Source: an uncultured Bacilli bacterium (GTDB taxonomy: Bacteria > Bacillota_I > Bacilli_A > Mycoplasmatales > Mycoplasmoidaceae). Taken from it: DNA of 23,405 nt. The notes beneath the pieces are model-generated. The model did not search any database and was not told the DNA's origin. It saw nothing but the letters and a program-made list of their open reading frames with translations. The translations under genes and the position numbers were made by a program. Below, piece by piece: positions 1 through 8,390 of the stretch. The DNA lies in assembly GCA_904501665.1 (NCBI GenBank), contig CAJGBT010000012.1, forward strand, positions 1 to 23,405, in the 5' to 3' direction. The first letter of the stretch is position 1. Each line of letters starts with the position of its first letter.

Positions 1-2
1 AA

Positions 3-719
3 GAAATAATCAACATTATTGAACCTAAAGAACAATTGTTTTTAAAATATCATAATGTTGTTGATATATCTGATTTAGATAAATTTAAAAAAACTTGATC
101 TAACTTAATCAACATTATTGAACCTTTTGAGAAATTGATAAAACAAATTAATGATAAAAAAGAATTGATATCAAAAATTTGTTTTTTTGAAATTATAAAT
201 AGTAAACCGCAAAAAACTATGATAGAAAATGAAATAATTTTTGAAAAAGGTAAAAATGTTAATTCAATAGACATAGTTAATGATGTTACAAATTTACCTT
301 TTATCAATGTTTCAGCCATTAATAATAAAATTAATAAATTTATTTCTAGTCCTTATATTAAAAAGAATGTAGAGTACGGTGATGTTATTTTAAGTTTAGA
401 TGGAACAATCGGCCTTGTTAATAATTTTTTAGAAGGATACAATGGTTATGGATATAAGGTTTTTTCCAAAAATAATGCAATAGATAATTCTATTATTTAT
501 TTTTCATTATTAAATCCAATAAACCAAAAAATAATATTTGAAAATTCTAATGGTTCTGTTATAAAGCATGCTTCTAAATCAAAAAATAAAATTTTACTTT
601 TTAATTTTTTAAATGAAAATTTAATTAGAATATTTTTTAAATATGATATAGTTTTGAAAATGATAAATAAAAATATAAATAAAGTTATTGAAAAATTAAT
701 TAATTTATTTATCTTTTAA
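3..719 (+). CDS. hsdS: Type I restriction-modification specificity subunit, 5'-truncated by window edge
   Basis: The frame is open from the window edge to TAA at 717-719 if UGA is Trp (one UGA at 96-98). About 238 residues are visible. They open in the central conserved helical region of an HsdS (NIIEPKEQLFLKY, then WSNLINIIEPFEKLIKQIN), followed by a second target-recognition domain with the usual hydrophobic pattern (YGDVILSLDGTIG, GSVIKHASKSKN) and a closing helix (IFFKYDIVLKMINKNINKVI). HsdS dictates the DNA sequence recognised by HsdM/HsdR. No hsdM or hsdR is in view. The N-terminal recognition domain lies outside the window, so intactness cannot be judged. The gene is not part of the ribosomal protein operon that follows. 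The assignment rests on the central region and domain layout. Confidence 0.8.
8..125 (+). repeat. In-frame 19-bp direct repeat, 99 bp apart, in hsdS
   Basis: The sequence aatcaacattattgaacct is present at 8-26 and again at 107-125. The 99-bp spacing is 33 codons, so both copies read NIIEP in the same frame of the HsdS central spacer. HsdS spacer helices are known to tolerate repeat expansion, and mycoplasma hsdS genes recombine through short repeats. Whether this one is active is not visible. Confidence 0.75.
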
Positions 720-822
720 ATATTTAATTTCCTTGTAGTAGGCATTAAAATAAAAAATAATATTATTCCAAAAAAAATAAATTATCTGGTAGATTACGAT
801 TACCTATTATTCCTAATTAGAA

Positions 823-846
823 TTTTCCCTTTTGGTAAAAGTTTTT
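823..846 (+). terminator. Weak possible terminator after hsdS
   Basis: A short imperfect hairpin (TTTTcCC with GGtAAAA, one mismatch) is followed by a T run at 842-846. It is the only terminator-like structure between hsdS and rplK and is not convincing. Confidence 0.25.
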
Positions 847-870
847 AATATTTAAGAATTTTCTTATATT

Positions 871-876
871 TATAAT
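871..876 (+). promoter_or_regulatory. -10 box of the rplK-rplA operon
   Basis: A perfect TATAAT with no clear -35, as is common in mycoplasmas. Transcription would start near 882-884. That makes the upstream ATG at 880 unusable and leaves a leader of roughly 90 nt before the GTG start of rplK at 973. Confidence 0.5.
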
Positions 877-898
877 ATAATGAAAATGCCATTTATTT

Positions 899-937
899 GG
901 CAGCGGGGAAGATCTCATCAATCGTTTGCACCCCATA
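899..937 (+). promoter_or_regulatory. GC-rich leader hairpin upstream of rplK, possible L1 autoregulatory site
   Basis: In an otherwise very AT-rich leader, GGGG at 905-908 can pair with CCCC at 931-934. GAT (911-913) can pair with ATC (921-923) inside, separated by asymmetric unpaired A- and G/T-rich segments. In many bacteria ribosomal protein L1 represses the L11-L1 mRNA by binding a leader hairpin with an asymmetric internal loop that mimics its 23S site. Position and shape fit that idea, but I could not match the known consensus base by base. Confidence 0.35.
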
Positions 938-960
938 ATGAATTTCTTAAATTTAATGAA

Positions 961-966
961 AAGAGG
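961..966 (+). promoter_or_regulatory. Ribosome binding site that sets the rplK start
   Basis: AAGAGG lies six bases before the GTG at 973. It supports GTG 973 over the in-frame ATG at 880, whose upstream residues resemble no L11 protein. Confidence 0.65.
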
Positions 967-972
967 TTGCAT

Positions 973-1422
973 GTGGCTCCAAAAGTAAAAGAAATAACAA
1001 GAATTGCAAAATTAGAATTAATAGGTGGTCAAGCTAAACCAGGACCAGCATTAGCTTCAGTAGGAATCAATATGGCTGAATTTACAAAAGCCTTCAATGA
1101 AGCTACTAAAGATAGAATGGGTAAAGTGGTACCAGTGGTAATTACAGCATATAAAGATAAATCTTTTGTTTTTGTAACTAAAACTACACCAACAACTATC
1201 TTATTGAAAGAAGCAGCAAAGGTTCAAAAAGGTTCATCTAATGCTAAAACAACAAAGGTAGCAACTATTTCAAGAGAAAAAGCTTTAGAAATTGCTAGAT
1301 ATAAATTAGTTGATATGAATGCTAATGATGAAGAAGCAGCATTAAGAATGATAGCTGGTACAGCATTGCAAATGGGTATAGAAATTGAAGGAATAAATCC
1401 TAAAGGAAAGAGTGATAACTAA
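973..1422 (+). CDS. rplK: 50S ribosomal protein L11
   Basis: L11 sits at the base of the large-subunit stalk and binds the GTPase-centre RNA. The protein is 149 residues, close to the usual ~141. It shows ITRIAKLELIGGQAKPGPAL, then a GINMAEFTKAFNE segment typical of the N-terminal domain, and a C-terminal RNA-binding domain with KLVDMNANDEEAALRMIAGTA and MGIEIEG. I start at GTG 973 because an AAGAGG site precedes it and the earlier in-frame codons (880-972) carry the leader hairpin rather than L11-like sequence. rplA follows after 2 nt, so the pair is co-transcribed and probably translationally coupled. Identification is secure; only the start is a judgement. Confidence 0.95.
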   Translation: MAPKVKEITRIAKLELIGGQAKPGPALASVGINMAEFTKAFNEATKDRMGKVVPVVITAYKDKSFVFVTKTTPTTILLKEAAKVQKGSSNAKTTKVATISREKALEIARYKLVDMNANDEEAALRMIAGTALQMGIEIEGINPKGKSDN

Positions 1423-1424
1423 TT

Positions 1425-2111
1425 ATGGCTAAACTTTCTAAAAAAATGCAAAAAGCTTGTGAAGGCATTGATCTTAAAAAAATATATCCTATTGAAGAAG
1501 CAGTAAAATTAGCTCAAAAAACAAGTATTAGTAAATTTGATGGTTCAATTGATGTTGCTATTAAATTAAATTTAGATACAACCAAAGCTGAACAACAATT
1601 AAGAGGAACACTTTCTTTTCCACATAGTAATGGAAAAGTATTAAGAATATTAGCATTAGATAATGATATTAAAGCTGCAGATGCTAAAGCAGCAGGGGCT
1701 GATTTTTTTGGCGGTAGTGAAATCCTACAAGACATAGAAAAAGGTTGAACTGATTTTGATGTTATATTAACTACTCCTAAAATGATGCCTTCATTATCAA
1801 AGTTAGGGAAGGTGTTAGGTCCTAAAGGTCTGATGCCTAATCCTAAAACTGGAACAGTTAGCCAAGATTTAATTAAAACAATTAAAGAATTTAAAAAAGG
1901 TAAATTTGAATATCGCACTGATACTTTTGGTAACATCCATATGACAGTAGGTAAAGTTTCGTCTAAATCTAAGGAAGTAGCTGAAAATATTGAAGCTTTA
2001 ATTACACTTATTAAATCTAAGAGACCAAGTACTGTAAAAGGAATTTATATCCAAAATATTTCTATTTGCGCTTCTATGGGTCCTGGTATTAAAGCTAAAA
2101 TTCCAAATTAA
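1425..2111 (+). CDS. rplA: 50S ribosomal protein L1
   Basis: L1 forms the mobile L1 stalk next to the E site and commonly represses its own operon. The protein is 228 residues, normal for the family. One UGA at 1746-1748 is read as Trp (EKGWTDFDV). The family signature is visible near residues 120-143 (LGKVLGPKGLMPNPKTGTV), followed by the FEYRTDTFGNIHMTVGK segment. The start is ATG, 2 nt after the rplK stop, with GGAAAG about 20 nt upstream. rarA begins 13 nt after the stop, so transcription may continue into it. Confidence 0.96.
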
Positions 2112-2124
2112 TTAATAAATTAAT

Positions 2125-3372
2125 ATGGCCAAAAAATTAATAACTAGTATTTTAAAACCAAATACTATTGATGATGTCATAGGTCAAAAACACCTAATTG
2201 GTAAAGATAAGATCTTTTCTAAAATGATAGAAAGAAAACAAATTTTTTCTATGATTTTATATGGTCCAACAGGTGTTGGTAAAACATGGTTAGCAAAGTC
2301 CTTGGCTAATTCAATTGGTTTTAAATATTATTCATTTAATCCAACAGTAGATAATAAAAATAAACTAATTTCCTTAATTGAAGAAAGCTTGCATGATAAT
2401 AAGGATGAACAGAAAATAATTATTGTTGATGAAATTCATCGACTAAACAAAGATAAGCAAGACATTTTATTATCATATTTAGAGCAAGATAAAATAATAT
2501 TAATTGGTACTACTAGTGACAATCCATATTTTGCTATCAATCCAGCAATTAGAAGTCGATGTCAAATTTTCCAATTAACTAAAATTAATTATGATGATAT
2601 GAAAGAAGCATTAATTAAGACCATTGATAAATTTAATTTAAACTTTCCAATTAAATATTTAGATTTAATAATTAATAGCACCTATGGTGATATTAGGTCA
2701 GCAATCAATTTAATTGATATTATTAGTGATTTATACCAAGATGATGAAATTACCAAGGAATTAATTATTAATGCTTTACCACAAGCTAATATTTGTGCTA
2801 GTTATTATGGAGAAGATTTCTATGATGTGCAATCAGCCTTTCATAAATCAATGAGAGGTAGTGACATTGATGCATCATTGCACTATTTAGCTCGGTTAAT
2901 AAAAATAGGAGATCTTTCATCAATTAAGAGGAGAATTTTAGCAATGACATATGAAGATATTGGTCTAGCTAACCCTAGTTTATTAACAAGAGTTGTTTTA
3001 GCTATGCAGACAATTGATATACTTGGACTACCAGAAGCTAAACAAATTTTATCTACAACAGTCATTGATATTTGTTTATCACCAAAATCAAACTCAACAA
3101 TTAATGCAATAAATTTAGCACTTGCAGATATTGATAAAGGATTTGGTAACTATAAGGTTCCCAATCATTTAAGAGATGCTCATTATAAGTCAGCTAGTAA
3201 ATTAGGTATTGTAGGTTATAAATATCCACATGATTTTCCCAATCATTGAGTTAAACAAGCATATTTACCTGAACAAATGCAAAATAAGAAATACTATTAT
3301 CCTTGTAATAACATAAGTGAAAATAAACTAAATAAACATTATAATGAGTGAAGACTAAACAATAAACATTAA
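2125..3372 (+). CDS. rarA: Replication-associated recombination protein A (AAA+ ATPase, RarA/MgsA family)
   Basis: RarA is a clamp-loader-related AAA+ ATPase acting at stalled replication forks. The protein is 415 residues with UGA as Trp (3247-3249 and 3349-3351), normal for the family. Order of elements: N-terminal DDVIGQKHLIG, Walker A GPTGVGKT at residues 47-54, Walker B with Asp102-Glu103 (IIVDEIH), sensor 1 (LIGTTSDNP), an Arg-rich finger region (NPAIRSRCQIF), then the C-terminal tetramerisation half (MTYEDIGLANPSLL, VPNHLRDAHY). The C-terminal tail after the first UGA is needed for normal length. It lies 13 nt after rplA with no strong SD, so it probably depends on upstream transcription. 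Confidence 0.92.
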
Positions 3373-3394
3373 TTTTTATATTAGAAAGATATTA

Positions 3395-3400
3395 TATAAT
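3395..3400 (+). promoter_or_regulatory. -10 box of greA
   Basis: TATAAT lies 29 bases before the greA start, downstream of the rarA stop, with no convincing -35. It would give greA its own short leader. Confidence 0.4.
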
Positions 3401-3429
3401 TAATAAAGATACCGATTAAAGAGGTCATA

Positions 3430-3906
3430 ATGGAAAAAATAATCTTAACAAAAGAAAGTCAACAAGAATTAAAAAATGAATTACAAAATCTAATTGATAA
3501 TGTTAGACCACAAGTAATTAAACAATTACAAGAAGCTCGAGAACAAGGTGACTTATCAGAAAATGCTGATTATGATGCAGCGAAGGAAAAACAATTAGAA
3601 ATTGAAAAAAGAATTCAAGAAATACAAGCTACCTTAGAAAATTGCATCATTAGTGATGGTAAAGATATTAAAGGTATTGTATCAATTTATAATTGAGTTA
3701 AATATAAAGATTTATCAGACAATAAATCATACACTTATCAAATTGTTGGTACAATTGAATCTAATTTAGATGAATTTAAAATTTCCAATGAATCACCATT
3801 AGCTAAAGCAATGTTAGGTTGTAAAAAAGGTGAAACTGTAGAAGTAAAAGGAATAGATCACCACTATAGAGTGACCATTGAAGAAATTTCTTCTAAGAAG
3901 ATATAG
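3430..3906 (+). CDS. greA: Transcription elongation factor GreA
   Basis: GreA enters the RNA polymerase secondary channel and stimulates cleavage of backtracked transcripts. The product is 158 residues once UGA 3694-3696 is read as Trp (YNWVKYK), the standard GreA length. The N-terminal coiled coil (about residues 1-75) carries the tip sequence EQGDLSENADYDAAKEKQ, whose acidic residues hold the catalytic magnesium. The C-terminal globular domain ends with SPLAKAMLGCKKGETVEV. AGAGG precedes ATG at a usual distance. It lies 57 bp after rarA with its own candidate promoter and is followed by the tRNA cluster. Confidence 0.96.
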
Positions 3907-3930
3907 ATTCTATAATAAGAAGTTATATAT

Positions 3931-3936
3931 TATAAT
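3931..3936 (+). promoter_or_regulatory. Possible -10 box of the tRNA cluster
   Basis: TATAAT, with a weak -35-like TTCTAT at 3908-3913 (17-bp spacer), lies 34 bases before tRNA-Tyr. Another TATAAT is at 3911-3916, overlapping the proposed -35. Which one is used is unclear. Confidence 0.35.
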
Positions 3937-3970
3937 ATTATGTGCATATATTTAATATATGTATAACTAT

Positions 3971-4054
3971 GGACAGGTAGCGAAGTGGCCAAACGCAGCT
4001 GACTGTAACTCAGCCACGAAAGTTTCGATGGTTCGAATCCGTCCCTGTCCACCA
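3971..4054 (+). tRNA. tRNA-Tyr (GTA), class II with long variable arm
   Basis: The acceptor stem GGACAGG pairs with CCTGTCC. The anticodon stem GCTGA/TCAGC encloses the loop CTGTAAC, anticodon GTA. A long variable arm precedes the T arm with TTCGAAT, and the CCA end is encoded. It is the first gene of the cluster; its charging enzyme gene, tyrS, is also in this window. Confidence 0.96.
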
Positions 4055-4058
4055 TTGT

Positions 4059-4133
4059 TGGCCTGTAGCCAAGCGGTAAGGCAGAAGATTTTGATTCTTC
4101 CATGCGTAGGTTCGATCCCTACCAGGCCAGCCA
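4059..4133 (+). tRNA. tRNA-Gln (TTG)
   Basis: The acceptor TGGCCTG pairs with CAGGCCA. The anticodon loop reads TTTTGAT, anticodon TTG. The T loop is TTCGATC and CCA is encoded. It starts 4 nt after tRNA-Tyr. Confidence 0.96.
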
Positions 4134-4136
4134 ATA

Positions 4137-4200
4137 TGTGTCTTTAGTTTATGTAGTTAAAACATATTGTTATAATAAGGTGCAAATCCTTAGAGACACA
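4137..4200 (+). other. tRNA-like element without an anticodon arm (pseudo-tRNA or tRNA-shaped spacer)
   Basis: This 64-nt stretch folds like part of a tRNA. The acceptor GTGTCTT (4138-4144) pairs with GAGACAC (4193-4199), and T4137/A4200 extend the stem. T4145 and A4146 occupy the usual 8-9 positions. A D arm follows, GTTT (4147-4150) with AAAC (4160-4163) around a 9-nt loop. The T arm has stem TAAGG/CCTTA (4176-4180, 4188-4192) and a 7-nt loop TGCAAAT. Only 12 nt (4164-4175) separate the D and T arms, where about 23 are expected, so there is no room for an anticodon arm. No CCA is encoded. Other gaps in the cluster are 2-5 nt, so this element explains the 98-nt Gln-Lys gap. It may be a decayed tRNA gene or a processing element. 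Confidence 0.55.
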
Positions 4201-4231
4201 AAACTAATTAGTACATTTAGCAAAATTGTTT

Positions 4232-4306
4232 GCCCCATTAGCTCAGAGGTAGAGCATTTCACTTTTAATGAAGGGGTCGAAGGTTCAATTCCTTCATGGG
4301 GCACCA
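4232..4306 (+). tRNA. tRNA-Lys (TTT)
   Basis: The acceptor GCCCCAT pairs with ATGGGGC. The anticodon stem TTTCA/TGAAG (with a closing wobble pair) holds the loop CTTTTAA, anticodon TTT. The T loop is TTCAATT and the CCA end is encoded. Confidence 0.96.
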
Positions 4307-4308
4307 TT

Positions 4309-4394
4309 GCTGGAGTGGCGGAATGGTAGACGCACAGGACTTAAAATCCTGTGATGGCAACATCGTGAGGGTTCAAGTCCCTCTTCCAGCACCA
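4309..4394 (+). tRNA. tRNA-Leu (TAA), class II
   Basis: The acceptor GCTGGAG pairs with TTCCAGC (one wobble). The stem CAGGA/TCCTG encloses the loop CTTAAAA, anticodon TAA. It has a long variable arm (TGATGGCAACATCG), T loop TTCAAGT and an encoded CCA. It starts 2 nt after tRNA-Lys. Confidence 0.96.
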
Positions 4395-4399
4395 TTTGT

Positions 4400-4473
4400 G
4401 CAGGTGTAGTTCAATGGTAGAATTATAGCCTTCCAAGCTATTTACGTGGGTTCGATTCCCATCACCTGCTCCA
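4400..4473 (+). tRNA. tRNA-Gly (TCC)
   Basis: The acceptor GCAGGTG pairs with CACCTGC. The stem ATAGC/GCTAT holds the loop CTTCCAA, anticodon TCC. The T loop is TTCGATT, and CCA is encoded after discriminator T. It is the last gene of the cluster. Confidence 0.96.
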
Positions 4474-4491
4474 TTAAATATTTATTCAATG

Positions 4492-4518
4492 AACAACACT
4501 TTACTAGTGTTGTTTTTT
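4492..4518 (+). terminator. Rho-independent terminator of the tRNA cluster
   Basis: A perfect 9-bp stem (AACAACACT with AGTGTTGTT) around the loop TTACT is followed directly by a T run. It lies 19 nt after tRNA-Gly and protects the convergent gene downstream from read-through. Confidence 0.85.
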
Positions 4519-4548
4519 AATTATTGTTAAATTAAAATGGAGTAGCTT

Positions 4549-5154
4549 TTATTTTTTTCATTGTTTGTTAACTTGTAAATTACGAGCAATGGCTAACTCA
4601 TTATCATTCACATCATTAGTAATAACACTACCTGCAGCAATTAGAGCATTATTGCCAATATTTTTTGGAGCAATAATACTAGCATTAATACCAATTAATG
4701 AATTTTCACCAATAAAAGTGGGATAGGATTTATTTCAATCAGTATTAGCAATAATTGCTCCTGCACCAAACTTAACATTATTTAGTAAAGTAGCATCTCC
4801 AACATAATTTTTATGTCCTAATAAACATTTAGTACCAATTGTTGAGCGAACAATTTCACAATGTGGTCCAATTTTTGAATCTTGGCCAATTTTTACTTGA
4901 TCTCTAATTAAATTAAAAGGTCCGATAAAAACATTATCAAAAATTTTAATTTTATTAGTAATCAATGTATTTGCTTGGATTACACAATTCTTACCAATTT
5001 CAACATTATCTCATATCATAACATTAGGATAAATAATAGTGTTATCACCAATCTCAACTTGATCAGAAATATAAGTATGATTTTCATCAATAAAAATAAC
5101 ACCTTTATTTTTTAAATCATTAATTAATTGTTTATTTATTTTAGGATGCTTCAT
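4549..5154 (-). CDS. Stand-alone GlmU-type left-handed beta-helix acyltransferase domain
   Basis: The 201-residue protein aligns by eye only to the C-terminal half of GlmU, the domain that acetylates glucosamine-1-phosphate using acetyl-CoA. It shows repeated hexapeptides (VEIGDNTIIYPNVMIWDNVEIG, IGEN, IGNN), GPFNLIRDQVKIG, CEIVRSTIG, His114 in GHKNYVGDA matching the GlmU catalytic His region, GAGAIIANTD, and the terminal LAIARNLQVNK. UGA is Trp at three sites. The uridylyltransferase half of GlmU is absent: the protein begins with MKHPKINKQLINDLKNKGV, and a good AAGGAA SD precedes this ATG. In an organism without a wall, the acceptor sugar is uncertain. It is transcribed divergently from gapN. 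Confidence 0.75.
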
Positions 5155-5168
5155 AATAAATTCCTTGT

Positions 5169-5199
5169 TTGAATTATTAATATTTTACTAAAATATAAT
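5169..5199 (+). promoter_or_regulatory. gapN promoter
   Basis: TTGAAT (5169-5174) and TATAAT (5194-5199) are separated by 19 bp. AAGGG at 5215-5219 acts as the SD before ATG 5230. The intergenic region is shared with the divergent GlmU-like gene. Confidence 0.45.
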
Positions 5200-5229
5200 A
5201 GTATATTAAAAATTAAGGGTTTAATTAAT

Positions 5230-6663
5230 ATGATTAAAGCTTTTGGATATATTAACAATCAATTTATAAGAGGGAAAAATAAAATTAATGTTTATTCTAT
5301 TTTAGATAATAAAACTAAAATTGGAATTATTTCATCATGTTCAAATGATGATGTTAATAAAGCATATGAAGCAGCTTATAAATGTTTTTTAAATTATAAA
5401 AATAAAAGTTTAAATGAAAAAAAGATTATTCTTAATAAGATTAAAAAAGTTTTAAAACAAAATGATGAATATTTAGCCAAATTAATTAGCATTGAAATAG
5501 CAAAACCATATCAAGATTCATTAGATGAGATTTCACGTAGTATTCAATATATTGATGAAACCATCCATACTTATGAGCAAATGATATCTAATCCTCTTTG
5601 CTTTAATGAACAAGACTTAAAAATAAAGGGTAAATCTGCTACTTATACACTTGAACCATTAGGAGTGATCCTATGTATTATCCCTTTCAATTATCCAATT
5701 AATTTACTAATTTCAAAAATTATACCTGCTTTAATTACTGGTAATAGTATTATTATTAAATGTTCATTAAAATCATCATTAGTTACTTATGAATTGATTA
5801 GATTATTAGCTAAAGAAAAAGGTATAGATAAAGGATTAATTAATTTAATTGTTGGTAGTAGCAAACTACATGGTGAAGCTTTGATTAAAAATCCAAAGTT
5901 AGCAATGGTTAATTTTACTGGTAGTAGTGAAGTAGGATTTAGTATTACTAGCAAATTAAAAAATATTCCAGTTGTTCTAGAAATGGGCGGAAAGGATGCA
6001 GCAGTAGTTTTAAAGGATGCTGATTTAGATAAAACTGCTAATGAAATTATTAAAGGTGCTTTTTCATTTAATGGTCAAAGATGTACAGCAATTAAAAGAG
6101 TAATTGTAGACACTACTATAGCTCATCAACTAATTGAAAAATTAAATACAAGAATCCAAGAACTTAAGTGTAGTAATGATCCATTTCAAACCAAAGTTAC
6201 AATTACACCACTAATAAGTAGAGAAACAATTAAAATGGTTCAAACCTTTATAAGGGACGCATTATCTAAAGGAGCTAAATTAAATCAACCACTAATAATT
6301 AAAAAAAACTTAGTTCATCCGATTCTTTTAACTAATATAAAAACTAATATGTTAATTTGAAAACATGAACAATTTGCTCCAATTTTACCTCTCATTAAAT
6401 TCAAAAATCAACTAGAATTAGTAAAATTAATTAATGATACAGATTATGGGTTACAAACTTCCATTTTTACCTCTAATATAAACGAGGCAATTAAACTTGC
6501 TAATTTTATTGATGTTGGAACTATTAATATTAATAAATCATCATCTAGAGGACCAGATGTTCTACCTTTTTTAGGAATTAAAAATTCTGGTTTTGGGGTA
6601 CAGGGAATTACAGAAGCAATTAAATCAATGACACGTTTAAAAGGGATAATCATTAACAAATAA
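5230..6663 (+). CDS. gapN: Non-phosphorylating NADP-dependent glyceraldehyde-3-phosphate dehydrogenase
   Basis: GapN oxidises glyceraldehyde 3-phosphate directly to 3-phosphoglycerate, making NADPH and bypassing the ATP-forming step of glycolysis. The protein is 477 residues, normal for GapN, with one UGA Trp at 6358-6360. It has the aldehyde dehydrogenase fold landmarks: IIPFNYPINL, FTGSSEVG, general base Glu251 in LEMGGKDAAVV, and catalytic Cys285 in GQRCTAIKRV. GQRCTA and the closing GPDVLPFLGIKNSGFGVQGI segment are characteristic of GapN rather than other aldehyde dehydrogenases. It has its own promoter and SD. The last 11 bases overlap the end of the convergent gene on the other strand. 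Confidence 0.9.
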
Positions 6664-8377
6664 GTTGTGTGATAGCATCTAATTGTTTTTGGACATTATT
6701 TAAGCTATCTTCATTATCAATTAATAAAGCAAAAAAGCCATTTCTAATAACGAATTTATTTTGATAACAATCTTGGGCAATTGAATTAGCAAGCGAGACT
6801 ATTTTTTTTATTTTATTCTTATCAACATTAGTTATATTTTGAATACTATCATATAAGGAAATATTTGGTAAAGTTCTACCATAAATTAATCATCCATTCT
6901 TATTATGTTTAATAAAATCATCATATCTAATAGGAACAGTAACTAGTCCTACTTCAGTAGAAACAGATTCATAATAAACTTTTGGTATTTTTTTAAATGA
7001 ATACGCTGTTACTGGAACAATTATATATTTTTGTTTAAAATTAAAATTTTGATTATCAAAAATGTGAAATGTATCAGTATCTAGTCTAAATAAAGGCATA
7101 TCTAAAACTTCATTTAATACATAATGTGATTCTAAACTAATATCAATTGCTTCTTTTTTGCTTTTTTGTTGTTGTAAAACTTGATTAATTATATTTATTT
7201 GATCTTCTGTTTGAATGACTGGAATAATAGTCATAAATGATAATGCACAAAAATACTCAAATAGTCGATCAATAAAGATTTTTCTAATATCAGATTTAAA
7301 TAAATCAAAACTATAAGCAGGATCAGTTTTAAATTGTAAAAGTGGTTTACAATAATTTAAATTATTATTATTAATTTCTTTTAATTGAAAATTAGTTCCA
7401 AAAAAAGATTTAATTTTTCTTAATTGTAACCATTTTTTTGGTTCTTGATTATTTGTCATTTTTAAATATGTTTCTTGGAATCAAGGAGTAAATACCATCC
7501 GAATTTGTGTATCATCATTTCAAGTTCATGAAAAACTTTTTTCAAATTTTTGATTTTCAAGCGGACTACTACTTTTTTTCTTTTTATCAAAAAGTTTATT
7601 TCTATGAAATGATTCATAATTAAATTCTAGATTATCACAATATTCACTAAAACATCACATTTCATTATTTCTATAAAATTCAGGATAAGGATGAGTATAA
7701 CTAGCACTAACTGTTTTAGCTACTGTTCCTGATCCATTATTGGTTTTAACTGGGACATAAATAGTAGTACTACCATGATATGTTTTCTTCCCCATTCAGT
7801 GTTTTTGATTATTATAATTAATAACAATATTATTATTGAACACTCCTCAATGGGTATTCAAAGTATTAAAATAATCTGATGATTCTAAATAAAAAGACGA
7901 TAAAGATTTAATTGTATTAATTAAAGTACTACTAATAGGACCACAATTATAAAAATTTAAATATTTGTAAAGAAAAGTATTATAAAGATTCACTAGGTCA
8001 ATAGTATTTATAATTTTTAAATTAGTTTCTAATTGCTCTTGTTCACATTCATTAATTTTAGCTTTTAAATTATTTTTATTTTTCTTCATCATTCGGAATT
8101 TTTTAATTAACCAAATACCTGGGAAAATTAAAAGAATTAATCCAAAAGGAATGGCGATTGCAGTTAATGCATATAAAAATTCATTATGATTTTTTTTAAA
8201 ACTTTGATTTGCTTCTACTAAATTATTTTGTTTTGTTAAAAATTCACTTTTTAATGGATTAATGATTTGTTCTAAGTATGAGTTTAAATTATCTTCAATT
8301 TCTTTTGAAAGATTATTATCTCAATATTCTTGATTGAAGATAACCCCATCTCATTTATATTTAAGTTGTTTATCCAT
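6653..8377 (-). CDS. Large single-pass membrane protein, partner of LemA (function unknown)
   Basis: Reading UGA as Trp joins the whole interval into one 574-residue protein. Residues 1-67 are hydrophilic and helical. One strong membrane segment (about 68-91, ending FPGIWLIKKF) is followed by a Lys-rich coiled stretch and a soluble C-terminal region of about 450 residues, rich in Asn, Tyr and Trp. It begins 13 nt after the lemA stop on the same strand, so the two form an operon. In other bacteria lemA is often paired with membrane proteins of the DUF3137 type. This gene occupies that position with a similar N-terminal layout, but I cannot confirm homology in the C-terminal part. The start ATG follows an in-frame TAA (8378-8380) and an AGG. 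The 3' end overlaps gapN by 11 bp. Confidence 0.75.
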
Positions 8378-8390
8378 TTAATTACCTAAA

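Noticed and set aside
50..319. 89-codon minus-strand open frame
   Set aside because: It is antisense to the HsdS spacer and recognition domain and shows no recognisable features.
880..972. N-terminal extension of L11 from the in-frame ATG at 880
   Set aside because: The ATG overlaps the predicted transcription start, the residues do not resemble L11, and an AAGAGG site precedes GTG 973 where L11-like sequence begins.
1514..1936. 140-codon minus-strand open frame
   Set aside because: It lies opposite rplA, whose family motifs are unmistakable; no SD or family signature.
3959..4329. Short open frames over the tRNA cluster
   Set aside because: They translate tRNA sequence (for example the tRNA-Tyr and tRNA-Gln arms) and have no coding character.
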